Of a DNA stretch of 64,000 nt, positions 36,030 through 43,801 are shown one piece after another. Made by a program: the position numbers and the translations under genes. The notes below the pieces were generated by a model. The model did no database searches. It was given only the letters and a program-made list of their open reading frames with translations, and was not told the DNA's origin. Each line of letters opens with the position of its first letter. Position 1 is the first letter of the stretch. Origin of the DNA: Lederbergia citri (lineage in GTDB: Bacteria > Bacillota > Bacilli > Bacillales > Bacillaceae_C); assembly GCF_018343625.1 (NCBI RefSeq), contig NZ_JAGYPG010000002.1, positions 186,001-250,000 on the forward strand. The letters run 5' to 3'.

Positions 36030-37595
36030 TTATACTTCGTCTGTTTCGCCAACGTTACCCGCGTTGTACGGGTCGAGGTTTGCGCGCTGTCTACTACGCT
36101 CGCCTTCGATTTCCTGCTTCTTCGCTTGCACGTTCTCGACGCCTAGACGTTCTAACGCGCCTTTTTGCGATTCTAATCCGTTCGCCATTTCTTCGCCGAG
36201 TAGTTCGACGAGTTCCTTGCGATTATCCGGCAACGGCAATACGAAACGCATTTCATTGTCGTAATTATCGCCGATGTTGCGGACGACTTGCTTGTCATAT
36301 GCGAAAACCTGCGCGTCTAAGCGCGCCTGTAAATAGCGAATTGTTTTTTCATGTAATTCGGATAAAGCGTACTGCCACGATAGCCAATGTTCTTCGGTGT
36401 CCGTAATTATGTCGTGGAATAGTACTTGGAGCGCTTCGCCGTTCAATCCGCCGAAATTAAGTTCTTGCGGTACAATTTGCGGAAGTCCGCTGATTTCGTG
36501 CATGGCGCCTTTGACGCGCATGTACTGATCCTTAAACGCCTCTTTCCAACGAAATCCGCCTTCTACCTTCTTCATATCCGGAGATTTTCCGTCTGAATGT
36601 CCGCGCAGTTCCGCGACGGCTCCCGGAGCTATTTGTACTTTAGAAGCAGCGCCCTCGGTAGCGTCAGTAATAACAGTCATCGAGAACATTTCGAATTTTA
36701 ACGAGTCGATTGCGTCCTCGTTCATCTGATTCAGCACGTCGTTTTGCTCGCGTAAGTCGCTTATTTCGGATTCGCCGATAGATTCCGCAAGCAGTTCATT
36801 GACCGGAAACATGACGACGGGCAGGAAGTCTAGCCCCATCGAGGCGCGCTCGGTTATCGTCGCGATTCGGTTTAAATCGGATTCGCGGTAAATTGCGTCC
36901 TCGAAATAACATTCTCCGCCTTCTAACCGGTACGTCTGCTTTTGTATTGCGTCGATTTCTTCGCCGCTTACCGTCCATTTGCGTTGTTTAACGAAATGCG
37001 CTCCGATTAAGTCCGCAAAGTCATCGTCACTAAAGACCGGTATAAATTCGTAGTCAGGTCGGAATATCCATCGAATCTTGCCCGTCGCTTGATTGAATAC
37101 GATTTTGCAGACGACTCGATCCGCAATTAAACGGTCGCGCGCCGCTTGTATCAGTCGCGCCCGCATTTTGTTTTCGTCCCATAAGCGATATAAAAGACGC
37201 TCGAATTGTTCCGCGCGAATGTTCTCGGCTTGTTGCGCCGTGCTTGGTTCATAGCCTTCGGCAAGCGTCGCCATAATATCGTCTACTTGACGGCGCGGAA
37301 CGGAAATACCGTGCTTACCGCCCATTTGCCAGCGCGCTTTACGGTCGACAATCGCTTTAAAATAGTTAGTCGCATAGCGCGTCGGGTCGTAATCGAGTCC
37401 GGCTGGCCGTTCAAGTTCCGAAGCCTTGACGAGTTGGCCCGTCCGCGGGTCGACGTGCTGTTTTCCTTCGTAATACGAGTAATTCGATAATTGCGTTTGC
37501 ATACGCTCAAATGTCTGCTTGCCTAGCGCCTGCTGAAACGGACTAAATAATAAATCGTCCATATCCTGCGGCGTAAGTATGTTGTAATCCGCCAA
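36030..37595 (-). CDS. Portal protein (SPP1 gp6-like)
   Basis: A 521-residue portal of the SPP1 gp6 family. Visible are YYEGKQHVDPRT near the start, RYATNYFKAIVDRKARWQMG, KIVFNQATGKIRWIFRPDYE, DLREQNDVLNQMNEDAIDSL and the SGLPQIVPQELNFGGLNGEA segment before the long tunnel helix. It forms the dodecameric gate for DNA packaging. It follows terL. Confidence 0.92.
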   Translation of the reverse strand: MADYNILTPQDMDDLLFSPFQQALGKQTFERMQTQLSNYSYYEGKQHVDPRTGQLVKASELERPAGLDYDPTRYATNYFKAIVDRKARWQMGGKHGISVPRRQVDDIMATLAEGYEPSTAQQAENIRAEQFERLLYRLWDENKMRARLIQAARDRLIADRVVCKIVFNQATGKIRWIFRPDYEFIPVFSDDDFADLIGAHFVKQRKWTVSGEEIDAIQKQTYRLEGGECYFEDAIYRESDLNRIATITERASMGLDFLPVVMFPVNELLAESIGESEISDLREQNDVLNQMNEDAIDSLKFEMFSMTVITDATEGAASKVQIAPGAVAELRGHSDGKSPDMKKVEGGFRWKEAFKDQYMRVKGAMHEISGLPQIVPQELNFGGLNGEALQVLFHDIITDTEEHWLSWQYALSELHEKTIRYLQARLDAQVFAYDKQVVRNIGDNYDNEMRFVLPLPDNRKELVELLGEEMANGLESQKGALERLGVENVQAKKQEIEGERSRQRANLDPYNAGNVGETDEV

Positions 37596-37616
37596 TTATT
37601 CGCTCACCTCCTTAAA

Positions 37617-39383
37617 TTATCTACGGTTTTGTACGCGGACGGTTCGGACAACGACGTCACTTTCACTAACCGCGCTAACAGCCATTTCTAGCCCGTCAAT
37701 GACGTCATCATGTGCGCCCGTACCGTACTGTTCGAATTGTTCGAGTAAAAGCGCGTGATTCCGATTAAATTGCAGTTCCTTACTTTCTATCGCAGGCAAC
37801 ATTGCCTCAATCCGTAGTTCTTTCCGCGATCTTTGGTAAATCTTCTTAACGCGCGTTCCCGCCGGATAACCTACGCGAGTAAGCGCCTTTTTAAGTTCGT
37901 CGACGAAAAATTCCTGTGCTGCTTGCGATTCTGCCGCGATAACCGTCGGCTGATATTCGAGTACCTTTTCGACTATTACTTTCATAAACTCGTCAGGCTT
38001 TATCCGGTCGCCCCACGCTTCAATAACGTATTTAACTCCTGTTGAACGTTCTTTTGCTACGACAACTATCGCCGAATAGTCGCCCCTCTGCTTTCCGAGC
38101 GCAAAGTCAACGCCCATTGAAACGTCATAATTTCCGTTAAGGTAATCGATTGGTCGGTCATAGTACGTAAATAACTCCGGATTAAAGACCATCGATTCTT
38201 CGTCGATAGGGTTGTTCATATACTCCGTATTAAAGGCGAGGCTTCCGTTATCCCATTTCCACGTCATGAGCTTCCATAACGGCTGAACTTCCGGCCATAA
38301 GACGTGGCTACCTTCATTCATAGATTCGTAATTAGTTTCGTAGAATCGGCGCGCATCTTCCGCACGATTCGGATTATCCCGGTCAATATAAATAAGCCGA
38401 CATTTCTCCCAAAGGTCTTGTCGGCGAGGCTGTTCGATAATAGCCCGATAAATTAGCGACTTAAAATCCGAACGCTTATGCAGGAGATTCATTAAAAGCG
38501 ATTCGCGGTGTACCGTTGTTCCCACGACTACGAAAGCCGTCCGTCTACCTTTCGGATCGCCGAGTGGCATTACCGTTTGAGCGAACCACGAAAGCAATTT
38601 CGAACGTTGCTCCGATGTGCTTGCGTTACCGCCCGGCCGCGCGTCCTCCAAGTCGTCACATATGATTAAGTCCGGCCGCGTACCGTTCCAGTTACGTCCG
38701 CGGAGTGCTTGTCCGGTAGACGCCGCCTGTACGAGCGCAAGCTGTTTCTTTCCTCCGCCTTCTTCCGGATGCCATGCGATAAATTCTTCGCCGTTGTCCT
38801 TAATGTTCGACTGGTCTTTCGGCGAAAGCAATGGACCGAAATCCTCGCGTAATTTGCGATTAAATTTAAGCTGATTCCGTATCCACTCCATATTCGCAGT
38901 CGCTACCGAAGGCGTTTCCGAAATAATGATGATATATCGACGCTTCCGATAGCATACTTCTTTAATAGGCGCATCTTTCGTAAACCAAGTCGACTTTGCA
39001 TGCGAACGCGGCGCGGCTATCGCGACTTTTGCATTAGTATTAACTTCCGAAACATCGTCGATTATTTCCGTCATTTCTAAATGAAAGTCCGGCGCGTCCG
39101 CTTTCGATTCGATGTCGAAGCCATCCCAATTTCCGTCATTGCCCGGATTGCGCGCGTCAGAAAAATATTCGAGGGCGAACTCGTACGCATCGTTTTCGCA
39201 TCGATGAATCCGTTCGAGACGTTCTAGTTCGCGCGCCTTATCGAAATAGTCCGCAAGTATATCGCCGGGCATAACGTCGATGTCCGGGTATTGTTCGTCT
39301 AGCATCGCCAAGTATTCGCGGTAAGTATCGATTACTTCGGCGCGTTCATTGCGTCCAATCCATCGATTATCAATCCACGCCAA
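37617..39383 (-). CDS. terL: Terminase large subunit
   Basis: A 588-residue packaging motor. The ATPase domain has a Walker A-like APRSHAKS at 124-131 and Walker B LIICDDLED at 239-247. The RNase H-like nuclease domain shows VDFALGKQRGDYSAI near 410, AAESQAAQEFF, and HDDVIDGLEMAV near the end, supplying the acidic residues. Upstream is a 598-bp gap separating it from the small subunit, where the packaging site may lie. Confidence 0.93.
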   Translation of the reverse strand: MAWIDNRWIGRNERAEVIDTYREYLAMLDEQYPDIDVMPGDILADYFDKARELERLERIHRCENDAYEFALEYFSDARNPGNDGNWDGFDIESKADAPDFHLEMTEIIDDVSEVNTNAKVAIAAPRSHAKSTWFTKDAPIKEVCYRKRRYIIIISETPSVATANMEWIRNQLKFNRKLREDFGPLLSPKDQSNIKDNGEEFIAWHPEEGGGKKQLALVQAASTGQALRGRNWNGTRPDLIICDDLEDARPGGNASTSEQRSKLLSWFAQTVMPLGDPKGRRTAFVVVGTTVHRESLLMNLLHKRSDFKSLIYRAIIEQPRRQDLWEKCRLIYIDRDNPNRAEDARRFYETNYESMNEGSHVLWPEVQPLWKLMTWKWDNGSLAFNTEYMNNPIDEESMVFNPELFTYYDRPIDYLNGNYDVSMGVDFALGKQRGDYSAIVVVAKERSTGVKYVIEAWGDRIKPDEFMKVIVEKVLEYQPTVIAAESQAAQEFFVDELKKALTRVGYPAGTRVKKIYQRSRKELRIEAMLPAIESKELQFNRNHALLLEQFEQYGTGAHDDVIDGLEMAVSAVSESDVVVRTVRVQNRR

Positions 39384-39981
39384 AGCATCGCCTCCTTAAA
39401 ATCGATTTAAAGCGCCCTAGCGTTCGATTCTAGGCGTTTTAGATTGCGTTGAATGGTTTTGTATTAGTGCGTCGTTAAAACGCTTGTGCGGCGTTTATAT
39501 TGCGTTTAAAATCGCTATAGTTCGTCTGGACTCCGAAAAGTCAAAGTGAAATTTTAATTTCCGCGAGTAAGATACGCTTGGGAATTGTCTGACAATTCTG
39601 ACTACCCCGCCCCTATTTTAATACGGCGGTTTATTCCGTTTATTACTTGAATAACGTTGTATAAATAATACATCGTAGCTTTTTATAATATATCTTATGT
39701 TAACTAGCTTACGTCCCAACCGTTGATACTACGCCATTCTCCGATTATGACTTCTTTTACAGTATGCAACGTTTTATACATCGTTGATATACCGCACTTT
39801 GTGGCGCGTACTCTCCGATTATTTCCCGTATTTCTTGCATAAACGGAATGCATCCGAATATGTCCGCTATTCCGAAAGTGTTCGGAGGGCCACGCGGAAA
39901 GTCGCCTCGCCTGATGAAACGGACACCCTTCGTAAGCCTTCGTCAACCACTCCGAAAAATACCTACTACTATATGCGTAGA
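39384..39981. other. 598-bp gap between terminase genes with a 17-bp palindrome
   Basis: No well-supported gene is seen. The 17-bp palindrome GAATTGTC-T-GACAATTC (39582-39598) is followed by CCCCGCCCC. An 80-codon frame on the minus strand (39704-39946) starts at TTG with a weak site, and a different frame across the same stretch reads KGVRFIRRGDFPRGPPNTFG but lacks a start codon. One of them could be a decayed gene. The place fits a cos or pac site. Confidence 0.45.
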
Positions 39982-40374
39982 TTATTCGCCTTCCTTACGT
40001 TTGCCTTTCATACGTTCTATTTCCGCCTTCATTGCGTCTATATCTGCGCTACCATTTCCGCTCTTATTATCGACCTCTACTTTTTCCGTTAACATTCCGA
40101 GCGATTGCAGGTACGTACGGAATAATGCCGCATTACCTTCCTGTATAACGTGCTGTGGTATTGACGCGTACATATCCGGCAAATGTTCGATAGCATTCCG
40201 CAATACCTGCTTCTTCATTTCGTCGTTAAAGGCGTCTTGATTGCGCCATTCGTATAACGTCTGCCTGCTTACGCCTACCTTTTCCGCTACTTGATCGTAT
40301 GTCATTCCGCCACGCTTCGGCATGGCTAATATTGCGATAGCTGCGTATTGTAATTCCGATAATCTTTTCGCCAT
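39982..40374 (-). CDS. terS: Terminase small subunit, phBC6A51-like HTH protein
   Basis: A 130-residue protein: an N-terminal HTH (about 10-50: MAKRLSELQYAAIAILAMPK, then MTYDQVAEKVGVSRQTLYEW) and a helical oligomerisation region ending in a basic tail. HTH proteins of the phBC6A51 type act as terminase small subunits in Bacillus phages. AAAGGAGGA precedes the ATG. It would bind the packaging site and recruit the large subunit. Confidence 0.8.
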   Translation of the reverse strand: MAKRLSELQYAAIAILAMPKRGGMTYDQVAEKVGVSRQTLYEWRNQDAFNDEMKKQVLRNAIEHLPDMYASIPQHVIQEGNAALFRTYLQSLGMLTEKVEVDNKSGNGSADIDAMKAEIERMKGKRKEGE

Positions 40375-40465
40375 AATTGCGTCCTCCTTTCCGTAGGAAT
40401 GTCCTTCGATATGTAAATATCAACGTATACATTCCCCGATAATGTCCTCGTATTATAAGACCTTA

Positions 40466-40593
40466 AAACATACCGCCAGTTTCGCCCTAACGGGCTTACT
40501 GTCGGAGTCAATCAATACCTTTTTCGAAAAGTATTTAATAAAAGACACGTCCGCCGAAAGGACACGTTTTTAAGTCCTTGAGGCGGTATGTTT
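40466..40593 (-). promoter_or_regulatory. Inverted repeats and terminator upstream of the terminase genes
   Basis: AAACATACCGCC (40466-40477) recurs inverted as GGCGGTATGTTT (40582-40593). Between them lies a minus-strand terminator: ACGTGTCC with GGACGTGT (40545-40567, two wobble pairs), followed by CTTTTATT. A TATAAT-like -10 box lies near 40452 behind the left arm. Together it looks like the end of the early transcript and the regulated start of the late operon. Confidence 0.5.
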
Positions 40594-40737
40594 AGTTCTT
40601 TGCGTTCTCTCTAGATATAGATATAATTAACGCTTTCCTCGTCATTTTTCGTAGTCACAAACGCAACATATAGCGTATAAATAGCGAATTACCAACGTTA
40701 ATACACCACATATTGTGTTATCGTCCTTTCCGTTACC

Positions 40738-40791
40738 AGTCCGAGCAAAGTCACACTTTTGGCGATTTAGTCCGAATAGAGTCACACTTTT
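40738..40791. repeat. Two direct repeats with 31-bp period
   Basis: AGTCCGA-(N4)-AGTCACACTTTT occurs at 40738-40760 and 40769-40791. The copies differ only at the four inner bases. They lie immediately downstream of the RepL-like gene. The spacing near three helical turns suggests binding sites. The remaining 40594-40737 stretch shows no gene. Confidence 0.5.
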
Positions 40792-41627
40792 TAATCGAGG
40801 CCAAATATCGCCTTTACCGACGGATCATATTCGACGGCTTTCCGTTCAAAAATATCCGGATTCAGCATGTAGAACGTGCCTTCCGTAGCCGTCGTAATCT
40901 TCGCGAATACTGAATTTCCTTCGAATGTCATACGTCCTATCGCGCGACTAATAATCACAGGATTGACGCCAACAGCTTCCGCTAATTCTCTACGATTAAA
41001 CTTTCGTATATTCTTCGGAATAGGCTCGTCAGGATTGGCGCAAAGCATATTCGTTTCGACGTGAATATACGGTAACATGCGATATAACAAACCGATGTCA
41101 TGTGCGCTAACTTCCTTATACATTTCGCGTAATTTACGTATGTACGTTTTAACAACGCGGTCGCCAGCGGTTTTTCCTCGAAAATGAAAATGTTGCGCAA
41201 TATAAAAACGCCCATCAACCTCGGTAATAATACCGTAGTTAATACAGGCGTCTAGGAAATCGTAGAACGTCGACTTACTTGCGCGGAGTGCTTTCCGCAT
41301 ATCATCCGTTGACATCGGTTCCTTGTTGTTCTCGCTTTTAACAAGTAAACCTTCGTAATCAACGTGACTAGATAGAACGAGCAAATAACCGCACTGCGCG
41401 GTCGTGAGCGAGCTTATGACGTAAGGAAGTCCTTCAAGTCGATTCCATACGAAGGAGCGCTTGCGTCCGCTTGCACCTTGCGCTAATATTCGGCGTCTAG
41501 TCTCGCGCTGTTCTACGGATTCAACGTGATAAGGCTTACCGGTTTCGTCGACTGCGTGACCATTACCTTTATACGTAAGTGTGCGACGAGGCGCTCCGCT
41601 AATAAGTTCGGATATTTTATTATTCAT
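40791..41627 (-). CDS. RepL-like winged-helix replication protein
   Basis: A 278-residue protein. Parts suggest the Firmicute plasmid RepL type: FVWNRLEGLPYVISSLTTAQ, LLVLSSHVDYEGLLV, MRKALRASKSTFYDFLDACI, then a second winged helix RRELAEAVGVNPVIISRAIG and FYMLNPDIF. The start at 41627 (MNNKISELISG) overlaps the upstream stop. It could initiate replication or act as a repressor; the direct repeats at its end are possible targets. Confidence 0.6.
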   Translation of the reverse strand: MNNKISELISGAPRRTLTYKGNGHAVDETGKPYHVESVEQRETRRRILAQGASGRKRSFVWNRLEGLPYVISSLTTAQCGYLLVLSSHVDYEGLLVKSENNKEPMSTDDMRKALRASKSTFYDFLDACINYGIITEVDGRFYIAQHFHFRGKTAGDRVVKTYIRKLREMYKEVSAHDIGLLYRMLPYIHVETNMLCANPDEPIPKNIRKFNRRELAEAVGVNPVIISRAIGRMTFEGNSVFAKITTATEGTFYMLNPDIFERKAVEYDPSVKAIFGLD

Positions 41628-41964
41628 AGGCACCACCTTCGGGATGACTTCCGTAGAATCTTTCATATTCTTCGCAGAACTTCTCATAGTCGTCCGGATT
41701 AAACTTTTCTCTTGCCAATTCTACCTTACGTAAGACATCCTCCCATGAATCTTCGGAATCCTTAAAAACGTAATTCCATACGATTTCCCGATCACATTCC
41801 CACGGAGGTACATATAGTAATTCGGTTAATAAATATAGAAGGTTGTCCAATTCGGAAAAACCCTCGCCTATATCCACTCCTAAGATATTATCGATTCCGC
41901 GAAATTTACCATAAATACTCCGTAGATTATCCGCTAAAATCCTTGCCGTTTCCAATTTCTCCAT
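41620..41964 (-). CDS. Hypothetical acidic helical protein
   Basis: A 114-residue protein, mostly helical and acidic, beginning MEKLETARILADNLRSIYGK and ending CEEYERFYGSHPEGGAYE. Aromatic and acidic residues dominate the C-terminal half. It overlaps the RepL-like gene by 8 nt and lies just downstream of the phage tRNA. I recognise no family. Confidence 0.6.
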   Translation of the reverse strand: MEKLETARILADNLRSIYGKFRGIDNILGVDIGEGFSELDNLLYLLTELLYVPPWECDREIVWNYVFKDSEDSWEDVLRKVELAREKFNPDDYEKFCEEYERFYGSHPEGGAYE

Positions 41965-42061
41965 TAAGTAATCGCTCCCTTTCGATTTTTCCCTAATAAA
42001 TAAAATACGGAACAGGCGGTAGGGATTCCGCTTTTCGGTAGCGAACCTAGTTCCGTTTTAA

Positions 42062-42134
42062 CAAGGGCGAAAGGAATCGAACCTTCCCTCGCGGTTTTGG
42101 AGACCACAACGCCTGCCTTGGAACATGCGCCCTT
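42062..42134 (-). tRNA. Phage-encoded tRNA-Trp (anticodon CCA)
   Basis: A complete 73-nt cloverleaf. The 7-bp acceptor AAGGGCG/CGCCCTT is perfect. The anticodon arm GTGGT-CTCCAAA-ACCGC has anticodon CCA, and the T-arm is GAAGG-TTCGATT-CCTTT. G73 is the discriminator, as expected for tRNA-Trp. The D-arm is weak (one Watson-Crick and three G-U pairs), with GG in an 8-nt loop. CCA is not encoded. Confidence 0.83.
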
Positions 42135-42135
42135 A

Positions 42136-42166
42136 AATAAAAATAAGCGCCCATTAGGACGCCTTA
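42136..42166 (-). terminator. Terminator-like hairpin before the tRNA
   Basis: On the minus strand AAGGCGTCC pairs with GGGCGCTT (one wobble, one bulge), followed by ATTTTTATTT. It overlaps the stop of the Cys-rich gene. Confidence 0.5.
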
Positions 42167-42328
42167 TCCTTCGTCATCTTCTTCGTAATCTTCCATCCAG
42201 CAATTACATCCGCAACATTTGCAGTAATAATTCCCGCATATAACGCAAATTACCGTATCATCGATGTAATCATCGTATTCCTCGTCATATTCTTCGTTTT
42301 TGCCCTCGTAAGCATCTCCGGTAATCAT
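42164..42328 (-). CDS. Acidic cysteine-rich small protein
   Basis: A 54-residue protein. The first 25 residues are Glu/Asp/Tyr-rich (YEGKNEEYDEEYDDYIDD); then comes a dense cluster CVICGNYYCKCCGCNCW with seven cysteines, and an acidic tail EDYEEDDEG. Its ATG overlaps the upstream stop by 4 nt and GGAGGTG precedes it. The cluster could bind zinc or an iron-sulfur centre. The acidic flanks suggest DNA mimicry or binding of a basic partner. I know no match. Confidence 0.6.
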   Translation of the reverse strand: MITGDAYEGKNEEYDEEYDDYIDDTVICVICGNYYCKCCGCNCWMEDYEEDDEG

Positions 42329-42648
42329 TCGTAGCACCTCCGAATATCATCCGTAATGGATTGCGTAGATTCGCAGTACGATTTCGACTGAGATATAACG
42401 CCAGTTGACGATGAAACTCCGTAACCACTTCCGACTTTTAACGTAGGCTCTCCGACTGTAAGTGGCGAAACGATAACGCTCGATCCCGAACGTTTCTGCG
42501 CTGCCTCCAACTCCCGCAGTGCCTTCGTAGCTTCCCGCGCCTCTCTTGTCAGCGCCTTTAGTCCGGTAAGTGCTTCGGATACGTCTACGTTTACCTTCAC
42601 GTGTAACGAGCCTACTTCGCGCGACTTATTATCCGCCATGTTCGTCAT
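42325..42648 (-). CDS. Hypothetical protein with a coiled-coil centre
   Basis: A 107-residue protein: a beta start GSLHVKVNVDVSEALTGLKA, a heptad-like helix to about 55 (REAREATKALRELEAAQKR) and a Ser/Gly/Thr-rich C-terminal part. The start resembles the first residues of some tape-measure or tail proteins, but length and place do not fit those. AAAGGGG precedes the ATG. Confidence 0.55.
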   Translation of the reverse strand: MTNMADNKSREVGSLHVKVNVDVSEALTGLKALTREAREATKALRELEAAQKRSGSSVIVSPLTVGEPTLKVGSGYGVSSSTGVISQSKSYCESTQSITDDIRRCYE

Positions 42649-42710
42649 ACTTTCGTCCCCTTTTCGTAATAATGCCTCTCGGCGTTTATATAGCCAACTA
42701 AACGGATACT

Positions 42711-43367
42711 TTAGGAAGTATATTTCATTAAATATCGTCTTAATTTCGTTAATCCATCGCGTAGAAAATAGCGGACTGCCCTGTCGCTTACGTCCATTGC
42801 TTCGGCAGTCGCTTCCTGCGTCATATTTTCGAAGAATACTAGATTAATCGCCTGACGCTGCCTATCCGTCAAGCCTGCGTGTTCTAACGCCTTACGCATA
42901 TCGGCGCTTAATTCTACGTCGTCCAATTCGTAGTTTCTATCGTCGCCTAGCTTGCTATTGCGGACTTGCGGCGCGCCATAATCGTCGGTAAAGTGCGTTA
43001 GCTTGCGTCCTAAGTGGCGTCTATCGCCGTACTTAATATCCGCTTTCGGCTCGTACTTTTCTTCGCGTTCCTCCGATTGGCTTTCGCTCATTATCGGATA
43101 ATCGACAATCGTCATTTTATCCGGATGCGACCACTTCAATTCTTCGTATAGTACGAGGTCGGCATACTTATCGAGCACGGCACTATCGCGCAAACTAATC
43201 GGAGGATTGTGGAGGCTGGCGTGATGTTCCGCCTGCGCTTCCGCGTATGCAGTCGTAGCCTTATCGATAGCCGGATTGCGGGCTACTAACGGAAGCATGC
43301 CCGACTCGACCTTGCGTTTGATTTCCGTATAATCTTCGTTTAATTTTGCGTTATAATCTTTCGTCAT
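42711..43367 (-). CDS. Sigma-factor-like transcription regulator
   Basis: A 218-residue protein whose last 55 residues match sigma region 4: LTDRQRQAINLVFFENMTQE then ATAEAMDVSDRAVRYFLRDG, a helix-turn-helix that binds a -35 box. The front part is unlike region 2, so it is a truncated sigma-like protein, similar to late activators of Firmicute phages. It is located between the early and late blocks and may switch on the late operon. Confidence 0.75.
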   Translation of the reverse strand: MTKDYNAKLNEDYTEIKRKVESGMLPLVARNPAIDKATTAYAEAQAEHHASLHNPPISLRDSAVLDKYADLVLYEELKWSHPDKMTIVDYPIMSESQSEEREEKYEPKADIKYGDRRHLGRKLTHFTDDYGAPQVRNSKLGDDRNYELDDVELSADMRKALEHAGLTDRQRQAINLVFFENMTQEATAEAMDVSDRAVRYFLRDGLTKLRRYLMKYTS

Positions 43368-43783
43368 TTATTCGCCTGCTTTCTCGATATTATTTCCGCT
43401 AACTTGGCGTCAGCCTTACGCGCTTCTTCGATATTGTCCGTAATCAACGTCCGCGACCACCACTGATAGAAACGCTCACCTTCGTATTCCCAAACGGTTA
43501 ACGCCGTACCAATCGGACGCCAGCGCGCTCCTAATGCAAGCCATTGATTAGTCAGCGTCTTATATTCGTTTGCTTCCGCCTGCCAACGTCTTTCCCGTGC
43601 GTCCGAAGCTCGTTTCGTAGCTTCGATATTTTCGAGGTGTCGTTCGAGTTTCATCAGCCTAACAGCGCGGAAAGATGCTTTTTCATCAGCGACTAATATT
43701 TCGTGGAATCGGCGAGCATCTTCTTCGGACATCGTTTCGACGCCTTCGAGATATTTTGCTTGTAGTTCGGTAATTTCGCTCAA
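43364..43783 (-). CDS. Hypothetical helical protein
   Basis: A 139-residue charged helical protein: ITELQAKYLEGVETMSEEDA, RRFHEILVADEKASFRAVR, then RERRWQAEANEYKTLTNQWL. A Trp-rich segment VWEYEGERFYQWWSRT lies near residue 100. It overlaps the sigma-like gene by 4 nt, so the two may be expressed together. No family is recognised. Confidence 0.6.
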   Translation of the reverse strand: MSEITELQAKYLEGVETMSEEDARRFHEILVADEKASFRAVRLMKLERHLENIEATKRASDARERRWQAEANEYKTLTNQWLALGARWRPIGTALTVWEYEGERFYQWWSRTLITDNIEEARKADAKLAEIISRKQANK

Positions 43784-43801
43784 TGTTTCGCCCCTTTTCG
43801 T

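Noticed and set aside
39704..39946. 80-codon frame between the terminase genes
   Set aside because: TTG start with poor spacing, no recognisable motif, and a different frame across the same bases looks equally protein-like. Kept as a note only.
39784..40092. 102-codon plus-strand frame
   Set aside because: It overlaps terS on the other strand and has no ribosome site or protein-like pattern.
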